From the NCBI RefSeq assembly GCF_003987225.1, contig NZ_PIPX01000001.1, positions 186,001 to 250,000 on the forward strand: a DNA stretch of 64,000 bases, written 5' to 3'. The position numbers were made by a program, and so were the translations under genes. Origin of the DNA: Pseudidiomarina homiensis. Lineage in GTDB: Bacteria; Pseudomonadota; Gammaproteobacteria; Enterobacterales; Alteromonadaceae. Below the pieces are notes generated by a model. It ran no database searches. It was given only the letters and a program-made list of their open reading frames with translations, and was not told where the DNA came from. Positions 17,706-26,649 of the stretch are shown piece after piece. Each line of letters begins with the position of its first letter. Position 1 is the stretch's first letter.

Positions 17706-18836
17706 ATGGCACACAGCCCTATGCATACCGAACTCCTTGCCGCCCAGCGTCATCACCTTGACGCCCTTGAGCGTATTGAAGAAGCAAGCTTTAGCACCGA
17801 CCGTATTAGTCGTCGCAGCTTCCGTCGTTTTATCGACCAAGGTATTGGTGATTTCCAAGTCGTAATGGAGGACGGCGAGGTGGTGGGTTACTACATTGTG
17901 CTGTATCGGCAGGCGACACAGTTGGCGCGCCTCTATTCATTAGCGGTTGATCCTGCGTACCGTCGTCGGGGGCTTGGCCGGCAATTACTCGCTGCGGCAG
18001 AACATGCAGCGGATGAACGTCATTGTTTATTTATGCGGCTTGAAGTAAAAACCGACAACGAAGCTGCGCTCGCGCTTTACCATAGCGCTGGTTACTACGA
18101 TATGGAAATCCGTCCGGAATATTACGAAGACGATTCTGATGCCGTGGTATTGCAAAAGCTATTGCCGCGATTTGAGCCGCTAGCAGGGCAAAATGGCGAG
18201 CAACGTTTAGTGCCGTATCGTACCCAAACGACGGATTTTACCTGCGGCCCAGCAAGCTTGCTGATGGCCATGGCATTTTTTGATATTCCTTCGACGGACC
18301 CTGAGCATGAGGAGTTGGAGATCTGGCGTGAGGCAACCACGATTTTCATGACTTCTGGGCACGGTGGCTGTGGCCCTCACGGGCTTGCTCGCGCGGCCTT
18401 GCGGCGGGGCATGAAGGTTATCTTGCATGTGAGTCATGATGGTCCGGTGTTGATGGACTCGGTACGTAGTGCGGAAAAGAAACAAATCATGGCACGCATT
18501 CAAGAAAGTGACATTGCGGCCTTGCGAGCAGCCCGCGTACCGATCGTGGTAGGCGACTACAGTTTGGCGCAGTTAATGGAAGATCTTGCGGCAGGTAAAG
18601 TTGTCGTAGCACTTATCAGTACTTACGTGTTTGACGAGAGTAAAGCGCCGCACTGGGTGGTGATTTGTGCGGCTGACGAAAACTATATTTACATCAATGA
18701 CCCTGATCAGGACTCATTGCCGTGGCAGTCACCGGCCGAGCGCCAATACTTGCCGATTCCGTTGGCGACCTTTCGGCGGGCCTTCGGCTTTGGGCGGCGC
18801 AAACAAAAAGCCGCGCTGGTTCTGAACCGTGCTTGA
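17706..18836 (+). CDS. GNAT acetyltransferase fused to C39-like peptidase domain
   Basis: 376 aa from the ATG at 17706. Residues 8-155 are a GNAT (RimI-like) domain with the acetyl-CoA loop RRRGLGRQLL at about 87-96 and a typical VKTDNEAALALYHSAGYY end. Residues 165-370 resemble the C39-like/DUF3335 papain-fold domain: Cys180 in TTDFTCGPAS, His in APHWVVI and Asp in YINDPDQ form a plausible catalytic triad. A longer start at 17643 lacks sequence support. The fusion recurs in gammaproteobacteria near ATP-grasp ligases, suggesting peptide modification, but its substrate is unknown. It is divergent from purM. Confidence 0.85.
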   Translation: MAHSPMHTELLAAQRHHLDALERIEEASFSTDRISRRSFRRFIDQGIGDFQVVMEDGEVVGYYIVLYRQATQLARLYSLAVDPAYRRRGLGRQLLAAAEHAADERHCLFMRLEVKTDNEAALALYHSAGYYDMEIRPEYYEDDSDAVVLQKLLPRFEPLAGQNGEQRLVPYRTQTTDFTCGPASLLMAMAFFDIPSTDPEHEELEIWREATTIFMTSGHGGCGPHGLARAALRRGMKVILHVSHDGPVLMDSVRSAEKKQIMARIQESDIAALRAARVPIVVGDYSLAQLMEDLAAGKVVVALISTYVFDESKAPHWVVICAADENYIYINDPDQDSLPWQSPAERQYLPIPLATFRRAFGFGRRKQKAALVLNRA

Positions 18837-18897
18837 TCAAATAGCGTAACTCACTTAGCGTACAGTTATGCTAAAACTTTTCTAAGTTGAGGATGTT

Positions 18898-19998
18898 ATG
18901 TTTGATTCAGAGTTTTCGAGTATTGAATTTGCCGGCATGAAGCTTGCCAACCGTTTTGCCTTGGCGCCGATGACACGAGTTAGCGCACAGGCCAATGGCC
19001 GCGCTAATGAGCTGATGGTCGATCATTATAAACGCTACGCTGAAGGCGGCTTTTCGCTCATTATTACCGAGGGCATTTACCCAGACCAAGACGCGAGCCA
19101 AGGCTATGAGAATCAGCCTGGTCTTGCGGATGCATTGCAAGTGGAGTCGTGGGTGCCGGTGATTAAGGCAGTGCATGGCGCAGGTGCGAAGATCATTGCG
19201 CAGCTGATGCACGCCGGTGCGCAGATGCAATACAACCGTTTCGATAAACAACCGCTGGGTGTGACCGCACAGAAACCTGTGGGCAAGCCGTTGGGCCTTT
19301 ATGGCGACCAAGAAGCGTGGCTCGAGCCGAAAGTAATGGACGAAAGTGACTTTGAGCGGGTTCTTAATGGCTTCTTGCATGGTATTCGTGGCGCCGTTGA
19401 AGCTGGCTTCGACGGTGTTGAGTTACACGGCGCCAATGGCTATCTGCTCAATGAAATTTTAAGCACGCACTTCAACACCCGTGACGACAAGTGGGGCGGT
19501 GAAATGCAACGCCGTGCACAGTTTGTCATCGACGTGGTAAAAGCTGCCCGTGAAATGGTTGCCGATGATTTTGTGCTGGGTATACGTTTGTCGCAAATCA
19601 CCATTACTGATCCTGACTATCAGTGGCCAGAAGGCGAAGAGGGCTTTAACTGGTTAGTACAAGCGCTTGCTGAAGCGGGTATTGACTATATTCATACGAC
19701 TGATAATGATGCGAATCGACCGGCGCTCAAAGATGGCGCGCGTTCGTTAGCTGAAGTGGTGCGTGATGCTGGCATTCCTTTGATTGTGAACGGTGGTATT
19801 GATGGCACAAATTATGCCAAGATGGCGGCACATTATCCTGGCGCGTTATTGGCACTGGGCAAAGCGGCGCTGGCTGATCCGCAGTTCGTTAAGAAAGTAG
19901 AAGACGGCGACAAGCCTGACGCACTGGACTTTGCCATGTTGCAGCCTATCGCCAACGTTGAAAACGAAATGCGCTGGCGCGCTGAGCAAGAAGATTAA
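18898..19998 (+). CDS. Old yellow enzyme family NADH:flavin oxidoreductase
   Basis: FMN-dependent ene-reductase, TIM barrel, 366 aa, cytoplasmic. The N-terminus LANRFALAPMTRVSAQ, the substrate residues in FDGVELHGANGYLLNEILS, and the FMN phosphate site near IVNGGIDGTNYA are all family features. The active-site loop FNTRDDKWGGEMQRRAQFV also fits. It may reduce alpha,beta-unsaturated carbonyls. Followed after 3 bases by a DUF817 gene and then a VOC gene, probably in one transcript. Confidence 0.92.
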   Translation: MFDSEFSSIEFAGMKLANRFALAPMTRVSAQANGRANELMVDHYKRYAEGGFSLIITEGIYPDQDASQGYENQPGLADALQVESWVPVIKAVHGAGAKIIAQLMHAGAQMQYNRFDKQPLGVTAQKPVGKPLGLYGDQEAWLEPKVMDESDFERVLNGFLHGIRGAVEAGFDGVELHGANGYLLNEILSTHFNTRDDKWGGEMQRRAQFVIDVVKAAREMVADDFVLGIRLSQITITDPDYQWPEGEEGFNWLVQALAEAGIDYIHTTDNDANRPALKDGARSLAEVVRDAGIPLIVNGGIDGTNYAKMAAHYPGALLALGKAALADPQFVKKVEDGDKPDALDFAMLQPIANVENEMRWRAEQED

Positions 19999-20001
19999 AA
20001 T

Positions 20002-20814
20002 GTGAAGACTTTTATTATTGAGTTTTGGCGATTTGGCTTAAAACAAGCCAACGCCTGCATGTTCGGCGGGTTTTTACTCGCCGTCATGCTGATCACCCGC
20101 TATTGGTATCCCATTGAAGGGTTACACCGCTACGATTTTATCTTTTTAGCGGCAATCGCTTTCCAAGTTTTCCTATTGGCTTTTAAGCTTGAAACCCTCC
20201 GCGAAGCCTTCGTTATTATCGTCTTTCACTTAGTCGCTACGGTGATGGAGTTGTTTAAGACTTCGGATGCCATTGGCGCCTGGGTTTACCCCGAAGCCTA
20301 CGTGTTCGGCATCGCCAATGTACCGCTGTTTACTGGCTTTATGTATAGCGCCGTTGGGAGTTACTTAGCGCGAGTGTGGCGCTTGTTCGATTTTCAGTAC
20401 TCTTATTATCCGCCGAAATGGGCGACGGTAGTGTTGGTGACCTTGGTCTACGTTAATTTCTTCAGCCATCATTTTATTTGGGACATCCGCTGGGTTTTAT
20501 TAGCGGCGACACTGCTGATGTTCTACCGCACGACAATCTATTTCAAGGTGATTTCCAAGCATCGCAGTATGCCGTTATTGGTGGGCTGGTTCTTAGTGGC
20601 GATGTTTATTTGGTTTGCGGAAAACATTGCGACCTTTGCGAACATTTGGATTTATCCTAATCAGAGCAATGGCTGGGAAATGGTGCCATTGGCGAAGTTA
20701 AGTTCTTGGTTCTTGCTGATGTTACTGAGCTTTGTACTGGTGACGCTGATTAAGGACATTAAAGTGCGCGAGCGTGTAGCAAAAAAGGAGACTATAGATG
20801 AAGCCACAGATTAG
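20002..20814 (+). CDS. DUF817 family membrane protein
   Basis: 270 aa integral membrane protein with about eight hydrophobic segments. It starts at GTG 20002 ([20 protein letters not shown]); the overlapping ATG one base earlier runs into a stop. Conserved-looking features are [20 protein letters not shown] and [20 protein letters not shown], the paired WxYPE / WIYPNQ motifs of the DUF817 family. No function is established. It follows the oxidoreductase by 3 bases and overlaps the next gene by 17, so it is in an operon. Confidence 0.85.
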   Translation: MKTFIIEFWRFGLKQANACMFGGFLLAVMLITRYWYPIEGLHRYDFIFLAAIAFQVFLLAFKLETLREAFVIIVFHLVATVMELFKTSDAIGAWVYPEAYVFGIANVPLFTGFMYSAVGSYLARVWRLFDFQYSYYPPKWATVVLVTLVYVNFFSHHFIWDIRWVLLAATLLMFYRTTIYFKVISKHRSMPLLVGWFLVAMFIWFAENIATFANIWIYPNQSNGWEMVPLAKLSSWFLLMLLSFVLVTLIKDIKVRERVAKKETIDEATD

Positions 20815-21208
20815 CTATATCACCTTGGGCGTCGATGATCTCGAGCGCTCTGTGGCGTTTTACCGCGATGTACTCGGCTTGCCAACTGAAGGCATTATTG
20901 GCGAGGAGTTTGAGCACGGTGCTGTAGCCTTCTTCAAGATGGCTGGCGGGCTCACCTTTGCGTTGTGGTCGCGCGAGAGTATTGCCGCTGACTGCGGTGT
21001 CGTGGTTGGCACGCCTGACCCCACTGCGTTGATGCTGGCCCATAATGTCAGCAGTGCAGCAGAAGTTGACGAGTTGATGGCGGCGTTGCCGGAGCAGGCT
21101 GTGGTGAAACCAGCCCGCATACTCTTCTGGGGCGGTTATGGCGGTGTGTTTGCGGACCCTGATGGACATTTATGGGAAGTGGTTTTTAATCCCAAGCATA
21201 CGGCTTGA
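20798..21208 (+). CDS. VOC superfamily (glyoxalase/bleomycin-resistance) protein
   Basis: 136 aa with two beta-alpha-beta-beta-beta modules of the vicinal oxygen chelate fold. It opens [28 protein letters not shown] and closes [21 protein letters not shown], where the final Glu is the usual metal ligand. Members include lactoylglutathione lyases, dioxygenases and resistance proteins; none can be singled out. The ATG follows AAAGGAG inside the end of the DUF817 gene. Confidence 0.9.
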   Translation: MKPQISYITLGVDDLERSVAFYRDVLGLPTEGIIGEEFEHGAVAFFKMAGGLTFALWSRESIAADCGVVVGTPDPTALMLAHNVSSAAEVDELMAALPEQAVVKPARILFWGGYGGVFADPDGHLWEVVFNPKHTA

Positions 21209-21267
21209 AATGATGGTTTCCGCCACCATATTTAGGGTTAAGCGAGCAAGAAAAGGATAATTTAAGC

Positions 21268-21921
21268 ATGAAAAAAGTAGCAGTATTACTCTCAGGTTCT
21301 GGCGTGTTTGATGGCGCCGAAGTCAATGAAGCGGTACTGACGCTTTTGCACATTAGTAAGCAGGGAGCGAGTTACCAATGCTTCGCTCCGGACGTTGACC
21401 AGTTGCACGTGGTCAATCACTTGAGCGGCGACGTGACTGAAGAGAAACGCAACGTGCTGGTTGAGTCTGCGCGTATTGCACGCGGCGAAGTGAAGCCACT
21501 AAGCGAACTCGATGCCGCCGAATTCGATGCCTTGATTCTGCCCGGCGGCTTCGGCGTAGCGAAGAATTTCTGTGATTTTGCCGTAAACGGTGCCGATATG
21601 ACCGTTAATGAGCAGGTGCTAGCTGTGGGTAAAGCCTTTGTAGAGGCGCGCAAGCCCGCAGGTTACATGTGTATTGCTCCAGTCTTGCTACCGCATATTT
21701 ATGGCGAAGGCGTGCGGGCGACCATTGGCTTTGACAAAGACGTCGCCAGTGCGATTGAGAAAATGGGTGGTAAGCACGTCGAATGCCCAGTTGACGACAT
21801 CGTTGTTGATGACGCCAACCGCTTGGTGACCACGCCAGCCTATATGCTGGCGACGAATTTAGTCGATGCCGAGAAGGGCATCAGCAAACTGGTTGAGAAA
21901 GTGCTCTACATGGCCTCTTAA
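21268..21921 (+). CDS. elbB: Glyoxalase ElbB, DJ-1/PfpI superfamily
   Basis: 217 aa, matching ElbB/YhbL length. It opens KKVAVLLSGSGVFDGAEVNE and contains LILPGGFGVAKNFCDFAVNG and the nucleophile-elbow segment AGYMCIAPVLLP with the reactive Cys. E. coli ElbB is a DJ-1-like enzyme with weak glyoxalase activity; its earlier link to isoprenoid biosynthesis is genetic. It sits alone before the tmRNA gene. Confidence 0.93.
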   Translation: MKKVAVLLSGSGVFDGAEVNEAVLTLLHISKQGASYQCFAPDVDQLHVVNHLSGDVTEEKRNVLVESARIARGEVKPLSELDAAEFDALILPGGFGVAKNFCDFAVNGADMTVNEQVLAVGKAFVEARKPAGYMCIAPVLLPHIYGEGVRATIGFDKDVASAIEKMGGKHVECPVDDIVVDDANRLVTTPAYMLATNLVDAEKGISKLVEKVLYMAS

Positions 21922-22020
21922 TGGGGCCTGAGTGCGCAAAAAATCTGCGCTTGCGAGCGGAACTTCTAGCACTCAAGCGCAGTCTTAGGTATAGTAAGCA
22001 CGTTGTAGAAAGAAAACCCT

Positions 22021-22380
22021 GGGGCTGATTTGGATTCGACGGGATACACGAAACCCAAGGTGCATGCCGAGGTGAGGCTGGCCTCGTAAAAAGCCTCAAC
22101 TTAATAGTTGCAAACGACGACAACTACGCTTTAGCGGCTTAATAACCCGCTGAGTCCGACCCCTAGCGCTTTGTCTGTGAGACTAGGATCAGTCGGTTCA
22201 CCCCAAAGCAGACTCGCGTGGAGGCTTCGCCCGTAGCCAAAGCGTTAAAACCAATCGGGATCGTCACCTTAAGTAGCCTGTCTGTCGGCGACTTGGTGAT
22301 TAACTAAAAGACTGACTAAGCATGTAGGACCGAGGATGTAGGTATTACGGACGCGGGTTCAACTCCCGCCAGCTCCACCA
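22021..22380 (+). ncRNA. ssrA: Transfer-messenger RNA (tmRNA)
   Basis: Rescues ribosomes stalled on broken mRNAs. The 5' end GGGGCTGATTTGGATTCGAC and the 3' end (GGTTCAACTCCCGCCAGCTCCACCA) form the tRNA-Ala-like domain with encoded CCA. The tag reading frame at 22110-22139 encodes ANDDNYALAA followed by tandem TAA stops, a one-residue variant of the E. coli tag. Length is 360 nt. The tag ends LAA, as needed for ClpXP recognition. Confidence 0.98.
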
Positions 22381-22388
22381 CATTCCAT

Positions 22389-22417
22389 AAAAAGCCGCTC
22401 ACCGAGCGGCTTTTTTT
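22389..22417 (+). terminator. Intrinsic terminator of ssrA
   Basis: AGCCGCTC (22393-22400) pairs with GAGCGGCT (22404-22411) around ACC, followed by a run of T. It begins 9 bases after the tmRNA CCA end. Confidence 0.93.
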
Positions 22418-22740
22418 ATGCCTGTCGCGCCACCACAGCAATGCCGCCGTAACCTTCTATACCTGTTGGCTCATCTTTTTAAATTCTTGAAACCATGCCG
22501 CGAAAATGAAGCAATGCGCTCGGTGCGTGTCAATTTTGGGGTGTAAGGGAGAGCATGAACCAATATTGATGCATTACATTCACGGTGCGTCAATTAGCAT
22601 TCAACTAAAGCGATGAAATATGAAATTAATTGGAATAGTTAGCAAAACAGCTCACAAATAGCTGCAATCCATTCAAAACTATGTTGTTATTTCATCGAAG
22701 GTCGTAAAAATCTTGGTTCGCTATAAAGGACAGCAGGATT
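22418..22740. other. Gene-free, AT-leaning stretch after ssrA
   Basis: About 320 bases with no supported gene. Short open frames exist but lack ribosome sites. I looked for a second copy of the tmRNA 3' end, which would mark an integrated island, and saw none. The final part (TAAAGGACAGCAGG) supplies the ribosome site of the next gene, and the promoter of the following two-gene unit presumably lies here. Confidence 0.5.
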
Positions 22741-23118
22741 ATGGAAATACGAAAATTCGCCTTAGTACTGATGGCATGTGCGGCAACAACACCGGCTTTC
22801 GCTAATGCGATATCTGGAGACAATGCAACTGAAAAAGCTGCCGAGACTGTGGTCGCACACGACGCCAATATCAATGCTGCGAAAGCGAAATTTGGTGCTT
22901 ATATTCAGGCGAATTATGGCAATACTTTTTCTTGCGGCGCGCGTTTGCTAACGCCTGACGAAGCGCTGATGTATCGCTATACGGCAGGTGAGATTCGCGA
23001 GGTTGCAAGCTTCAGCGATGCCTTAAAGATAACGGATTACACGCCGATTTACGATCTGGCGAAGCTAAAGGCTCGGCCAGCGGTGGTGAGCCACACTTAT
23101 TATATCGAGGACGAATGA
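22741..23118 (+). CDS. Secreted protein of unknown function
   Basis: 125 aa with a clear signal peptide (MEIRKFALVLMACAATTPAFANA). The mature part is about 100 residues with a helical stretch (NINAAKAKFGAYIQANYGN), a single Cys, and DYTPIYDLAKLKARPAVVSH near the end. I recognise no family. The ATG follows AAAGGACAGCAGGATT. Its stop overlaps the start of the next secreted protein (ATGA), so the two are made together and probably act together. Confidence 0.75.
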   Translation: MEIRKFALVLMACAATTPAFANAISGDNATEKAAETVVAHDANINAAKAKFGAYIQANYGNTFSCGARLLTPDEALMYRYTAGEIREVASFSDALKITDYTPIYDLAKLKARPAVVSHTYYIEDE

Positions 23119-23708
23119 TGTTGATGGATAAACGCGCTATCGCAATGTGTGCCATTCTCGCTTGTTTATCGGGCGCAGCGGCGAGCAACGAAGCGACTGA
23201 CGTATGCTTAACGCCTGGCACCGATTACTTGGCACTCGACTTTATGGCATTCGATCAAACCATGGAAGCGGGTTGGCGCGAAGTTGCAAATCGTGAGGGG
23301 TGCGCGGTTGCTGCGGCCGACCTTATCAAGGACTACCGAACGACGAAGTCTGACTTAAGCGAGGGTATGCTGAGCACGATGCGTTGGCATGAAGGCCAGA
23401 TGCGTGCAGAGGCGGGGCAAAATGAGCAAGCGATTGCACTGTTCGAGACGACATACAAAGATAAAGAACACGACAGTTTCGGCTGGAATTACTATGTTGC
23501 TGCAACCATCGCTTTTCTTGAGCAAGATCGCGAAGCGTTAAGCACAGCACGAGAGCAGCTCGCGGCCTTACCTAAGCCCTCGGGTATGAATATGACAGAT
23601 GCTGACGGCAACCCAGTTGAGATTGATTGGCCGCCGAACCTAAAAGTGGTCGACGGCTTTGTGGCCTGCTTTGGTAAGAGCTATGCCGAGTCGTATGGAG
23701 ACTGCTAA
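23115..23708 (+). CDS. Secreted protein of unknown function, possible TPR-like fold
   Basis: 197 aa with an N-terminal signal (MLMDKRAIAMCAILACLSGA). The middle contains paired helices of TPR-like spacing: MRWHEGQMRAEAGQNEQAI followed by FETTYKDKEHDSFGWNYYVA and FLEQDREALSTAREQLAALP. Four or more Cys in the mature part (VCLTPG, EGCAV, ACFGK, YGDC) could form disulfides in the periplasm. No named family is recognised. It is translationally coupled to the preceding gene and convergent with yebG. Confidence 0.75.
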   Translation: MMLMDKRAIAMCAILACLSGAAASNEATDVCLTPGTDYLALDFMAFDQTMEAGWREVANREGCAVAAADLIKDYRTTKSDLSEGMLSTMRWHEGQMRAEAGQNEQAIALFETTYKDKEHDSFGWNYYVAATIAFLEQDREALSTAREQLAALPKPSGMNMTDADGNPVEIDWPPNLKVVDGFVACFGKSYAESYGDC

Positions 23709-24016
23709 GCAGCCTCGCTCTCTTTACTTTTTGCTGGCTCCTCAGGCTTCGCGGGCTCAGCAGCTTTTGCAGTTTTTTTCTTAGTCGGTTTTTTCGCGCC
23801 GAGAGCGATAAGCACTTGCTCGCGTTCGCGCGCCAAGAAAAACGCAAGGTCTTCAAGCTGCTTCTCTTCGGTAATGGTTTCGCTACGTTCGAGTAAAGGG
23901 AGGAGCTCATCCACCATGTCCAACATCTTGTCGTGGGCATCCGCTTCCGCTTTGGTGGTAAATGTCATTTTTTCCTCTCCGTCCCGCATAACAACGTATT
24001 GAGTTACGACTGCCAT
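23705..24016 (-). CDS. yebG: YebG family SOS-inducible protein
   Basis: 103 aa. The first 70 residues match YebG: MAVVTQYVVMRDGEEKMTF, then TKAEADAHDKMLDMVDELLP and LAFFLAREREQVLIALG. A Lys/Ala/Pro/Glu-rich tail follows (KKPTKKKTAKAAEP onward), as in other YebG proteins but with different composition. In E. coli yebG is a LexA-regulated gene of unknown mechanism. A near-consensus LexA box lies 29-48 bases upstream of the ATG, supporting the same control. Its 3' end overlaps the preceding gene by 4 bases. Confidence 0.93.
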   Translation of the reverse strand: MAVVTQYVVMRDGEEKMTFTTKAEADAHDKMLDMVDELLPLLERSETITEEKQLEDLAFFLAREREQVLIALGAKKPTKKKTAKAAEPAKPEEPAKSKESEAA

Positions 24017-24044
24017 AGTTCTTCCTTCTGGCTAATTAAGTGAT

Positions 24045-24064
24045 TACTGTACATTTATACAGTT
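24045..24064. promoter_or_regulatory. LexA (SOS) box for yebG
   Basis: TACTGTACATTTATACAGTT contains the CTGT-N8-ACAG core exactly and closely matches the gammaproteobacterial consensus TACTGTATATATATACAGTA. It lies 29 bases upstream of the yebG start codon on the reverse strand. Confidence 0.92.
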
Positions 24065-24194
24065 TTAAGGGTTAAGTTACAACGGTTTTGCGGATTCGAA
24101 TCCCAGATATGTCTAATTATTGGACACAAGAGTTGCGATAAATTGTATTTCAAGGTACACCTAAAAAGAAATCGTTTTATTACCTGATATAGGA

Positions 24195-25553
24195 TTGCTT
24201 TTGACTATACGCAAACGCACAAAGGCTGGAGTGCTGGCCTTATTTGGAGTTGGACTTGTTGGTGTACTGAACCTCACTAATTCAGTTGTAGATCTACTTG
24301 ACGATAGTTTCAAAGCTGAACGTGAAGATGAACTTCTTGCCGAACTATTGCTAGCAAAATCAAATTTAGAGTCGGAATTATTCCGTGATGTATTTCTGGT
24401 CGATAGCCTCGCGACGATTTTCAATATTGATCCCGTTGAGGCTGTCGTAAACTTCGATGAAATTGGGCAACACTTACTGCAAAAATCAGACAACATTCGA
24501 AATGTAGGTATCGCACCAAATGATGTGATAGAGCGGGTTATTCCACTTAAGCATAATGAAAAAGCAGTAGGCCTCGATTTCCGTACGATTCCAAAACAAT
24601 ATGCAACCGTGCAAAAGGCTCGAGAAAGGGAGGATATCTTCTTGTCTGGACCTGTTGAGCTTATCCAGGGCGGAAGAGCTCTTATTGCCCGCATACCTAT
24701 CTTTAATGATTATCCAGTAAATTTAGATTATTGGGGCACCGTAAGCGTAGTGATCGATTACGATAAGCTCATGAAAAAAGCGGGTTTGCTTGGGATTAAA
24801 AACACCAAAATTGCCTTGAGGGGTATTGATGGCACTGGCGAATTTGGTGATGTATTTGAAGGCAATGAAGCGCTATTTAACGAGGCGGATTACAACGGAA
24901 AACTGATTATCCCCAATGGTGAATGGTGGGTTGCAGCTGATTTTTCACCTCAGCTAACGCCACAGCAAAAATTATTTCTAGAGTTAGTACTTGGGGGATT
25001 GATCGTTGTCTATATTTTGCTATTTGGTCTCATAACTTTATTGTGGGCTTTTTACCGAACTGAAAGACGACAAGCGAACGAAGATTCGTTGACCCACCTA
25101 GCCAATCGGAGATTTATGTTAGGTTATCTCTCACGCCGCTTTGCGTCGAAGAAGACCAACGATCAGTTTTGCCTTCTCGCCATAGATCTCAATCACTTCA
25201 AAGAGATAAATGATAACTTTGGTCATGCCATTGGCGATGAGGTTCTACAGGCTGTGGCTCGTCGTTTACAATCAGCTGTTCGCGGTGCTGATGAAGTGGC
25301 GCGCATGGGGGGCGACGAATTTTTGGTTGTCTTAAATCGTATCAAGGATCCCGGAAAACTAGAGCGAATTGTCACCAAAATCCGTAACACTGTCGAGCTA
25401 GATATGATTGTAATCGATGGTATTCCTATTCAGCCATCGATCAGTATTGGCGTAGCTTGCAGTAGTGAGCGAGAGAACTCAATTGAGCGACTTTTAACAC
25501 TCGCCGACTTACGCATGTACGAAGACAAAACAGCTATAAAGCGCGGGAAATGA
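24195..25553 (+). CDS. Diguanylate cyclase with periplasmic sensor domain
   Basis: 452 aa. A first membrane span (about residues 10-30, VLALFGVGLVGVLNLTNSV) and a second (about 262-285, LVLGGLIVVYILLFGLITLL) bracket a periplasmic domain of about 230 residues resembling CHASE-type sensors (KTRDIFLSGPVEL-like text: REREDIFLSGPVELIQGG). The C-terminal GGDEF domain has MGGDEFLVV, so it should make c-di-GMP, and an inhibitory RxxD site (RGAD, five residues before GGDEF). The start is a TTG at 24195 or 24201; neither has a strong ribosome site. Codons are more AT-rich than the neighbours. Confidence 0.9.
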   Translation: MLLTIRKRTKAGVLALFGVGLVGVLNLTNSVVDLLDDSFKAEREDELLAELLLAKSNLESELFRDVFLVDSLATIFNIDPVEAVVNFDEIGQHLLQKSDNIRNVGIAPNDVIERVIPLKHNEKAVGLDFRTIPKQYATVQKAREREDIFLSGPVELIQGGRALIARIPIFNDYPVNLDYWGTVSVVIDYDKLMKKAGLLGIKNTKIALRGIDGTGEFGDVFEGNEALFNEADYNGKLIIPNGEWWVAADFSPQLTPQQKLFLELVLGGLIVVYILLFGLITLLWAFYRTERRQANEDSLTHLANRRFMLGYLSRRFASKKTNDQFCLLAIDLNHFKEINDNFGHAIGDEVLQAVARRLQSAVRGADEVARMGGDEFLVVLNRIKDPGKLERIVTKIRNTVELDMIVIDGIPIQPSISIGVACSSERENSIERLLTLADLRMYEDKTAIKRGK

Positions 25554-25566
25554 TGCCTATCGAGCC

Positions 25567-26499
25567 TTACGCAATAGCTTTTGCGATAAGGTAATCCGCC
25601 AACGCCCCCATACCAGTGCGCGGTACGCCAGCACGTTGCTCCGCGCCTTGGTTGTAGTTAGTATTGGTATTCACGTCATAGACAAACAATTCACCGTCGG
25701 CATTTTCAATGAACTCAATACCGGCAACGTCAATGGCGTTGTCGTTTAAGAAGCCTTCCAGCTTGCCGATAATCGGGTGCTCGTCAAACCGCTGAGTGAT
25801 AGTGAATTTCTCTGACGTTTGGTCCGTTGGGCAGAACTGATCTTCAATCGAGCAATTGTCGGCTGGGCATAGCTCGAAGCCGTCCTCGGTATTGACTTGC
25901 ACGGTGTAGAGGAACTTGCGACCGATGAACTCAGCGCGAGTAATAAACGGCTCGCGTGGCTGAATGTATTCTTGCAATAACCACGTGCCATCAAGGGGCT
26001 CTTCTAAGCTCGGACTATTCAGGTAACTTTCAAGGCTAGCCAAGTCATCAAAGCGTTGCACGCCGAGGCCTTTGCCACCTCGGTTGGGCTTGAGAATGAG
26101 TGGCCACTGTTGAAAAGCGTCAGCGGCGGCCAATAAATGCTTTTTACCGACCACAGCATGAGTTCGCGGAACCTTTAGCCCAGCGCGCTCCAGCGCCGCA
26201 TACTGCGATAGCTTACACACTTCGAGGGCAAGCACCGAGGTGTTATTCACCACGGTACGTCCAGCACTCTGTAACCAGGTCAACACAGCCTTCGTTAGTT
26301 CTGGTGCAAATCGATGGCCGCGGGTGTGCGACGACGCGCTCATACGGTTGTAGTAGATGGCGTCGGCTGGTGTGTCACTAAAACGCACTTCACCTTCGTC
26401 AAGGAACCATTCGGTTGCGCTAACGCCACGCTTTGCGAACTCAGCACGTAATGGCACCAACCACTCATCGTTCTCGTGAATCACTACGACTTCTTTCAT
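25567..26499 (-). CDS. RimK-like ATP-grasp ligase
   Basis: 310 aa. The ATP-grasp core is evident: LALEVCKLSQYAALERAG, LILKPNRGGKGLGVQRFDDL (the glycine loop over ATP), LLQEYIQP, and a magnesium site in IEFIENADGELFVYDVNTN followed by TNYN. It resembles RimK-family carboxylate-amine ligases, which add amino acids to peptides, proteins or cofactors. The N-terminus MKEVVVIHENDEWLVPLR is a short non-RimK domain. The substrate is unknown. It stands alone between a diguanylate cyclase and a toxin-antitoxin pair. Confidence 0.85.
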   Translation of the reverse strand: MKEVVVIHENDEWLVPLRAEFAKRGVSATEWFLDEGEVRFSDTPADAIYYNRMSASSHTRGHRFAPELTKAVLTWLQSAGRTVVNNTSVLALEVCKLSQYAALERAGLKVPRTHAVVGKKHLLAAADAFQQWPLILKPNRGGKGLGVQRFDDLASLESYLNSPSLEEPLDGTWLLQEYIQPREPFITRAEFIGRKFLYTVQVNTEDGFELCPADNCSIEDQFCPTDQTSEKFTITQRFDEHPIIGKLEGFLNDNAIDVAGIEFIENADGELFVYDVNTNTNYNQGAEQRAGVPRTGMGALADYLIAKAIA

Positions 26500-26620
26500 G
26501 CTTACCTCTGCGCCATTGATGGTGCATGTATTACAGCGCTGTTGGGCAATGCGATCAATCTGATTTGGTTATATGGCGGATGCGATTGGAATATCTAACA
26601 ACTGCTGCTAATATTAAACG

Positions 26621-26634
26621 GTCTTTAAAAAGAC
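26621..26634. promoter_or_regulatory. Palindromic operator candidate of the toxin-antitoxin pair
   Basis: GTCTTT-AA-AAAGAC is a perfect inverted repeat located 16-29 bases before the antitoxin ATG and just after a -10-like TAATAT (26609-26614). Type II antitoxins usually bind such repeats to repress their own operon. Confidence 0.55.
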
Positions 26635-26649
26635 TTTTAAGAGGCGGCT

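Noticed and set aside
22418-22558. 46-codon open frame after the ssrA terminator
   Set aside because: Starts in the terminator tail without a ribosome site and shows no protein-like pattern.
22021-23708. Genomic island integrated at ssrA
   Set aside because: No second copy of the tmRNA 3' end and no integrase; the two downstream genes alone are not enough.
24085-24110. tRNA-like T-loop (GGATTCGAATCCC)
   Set aside because: No acceptor stem, anticodon arm or D arm can be built around it.
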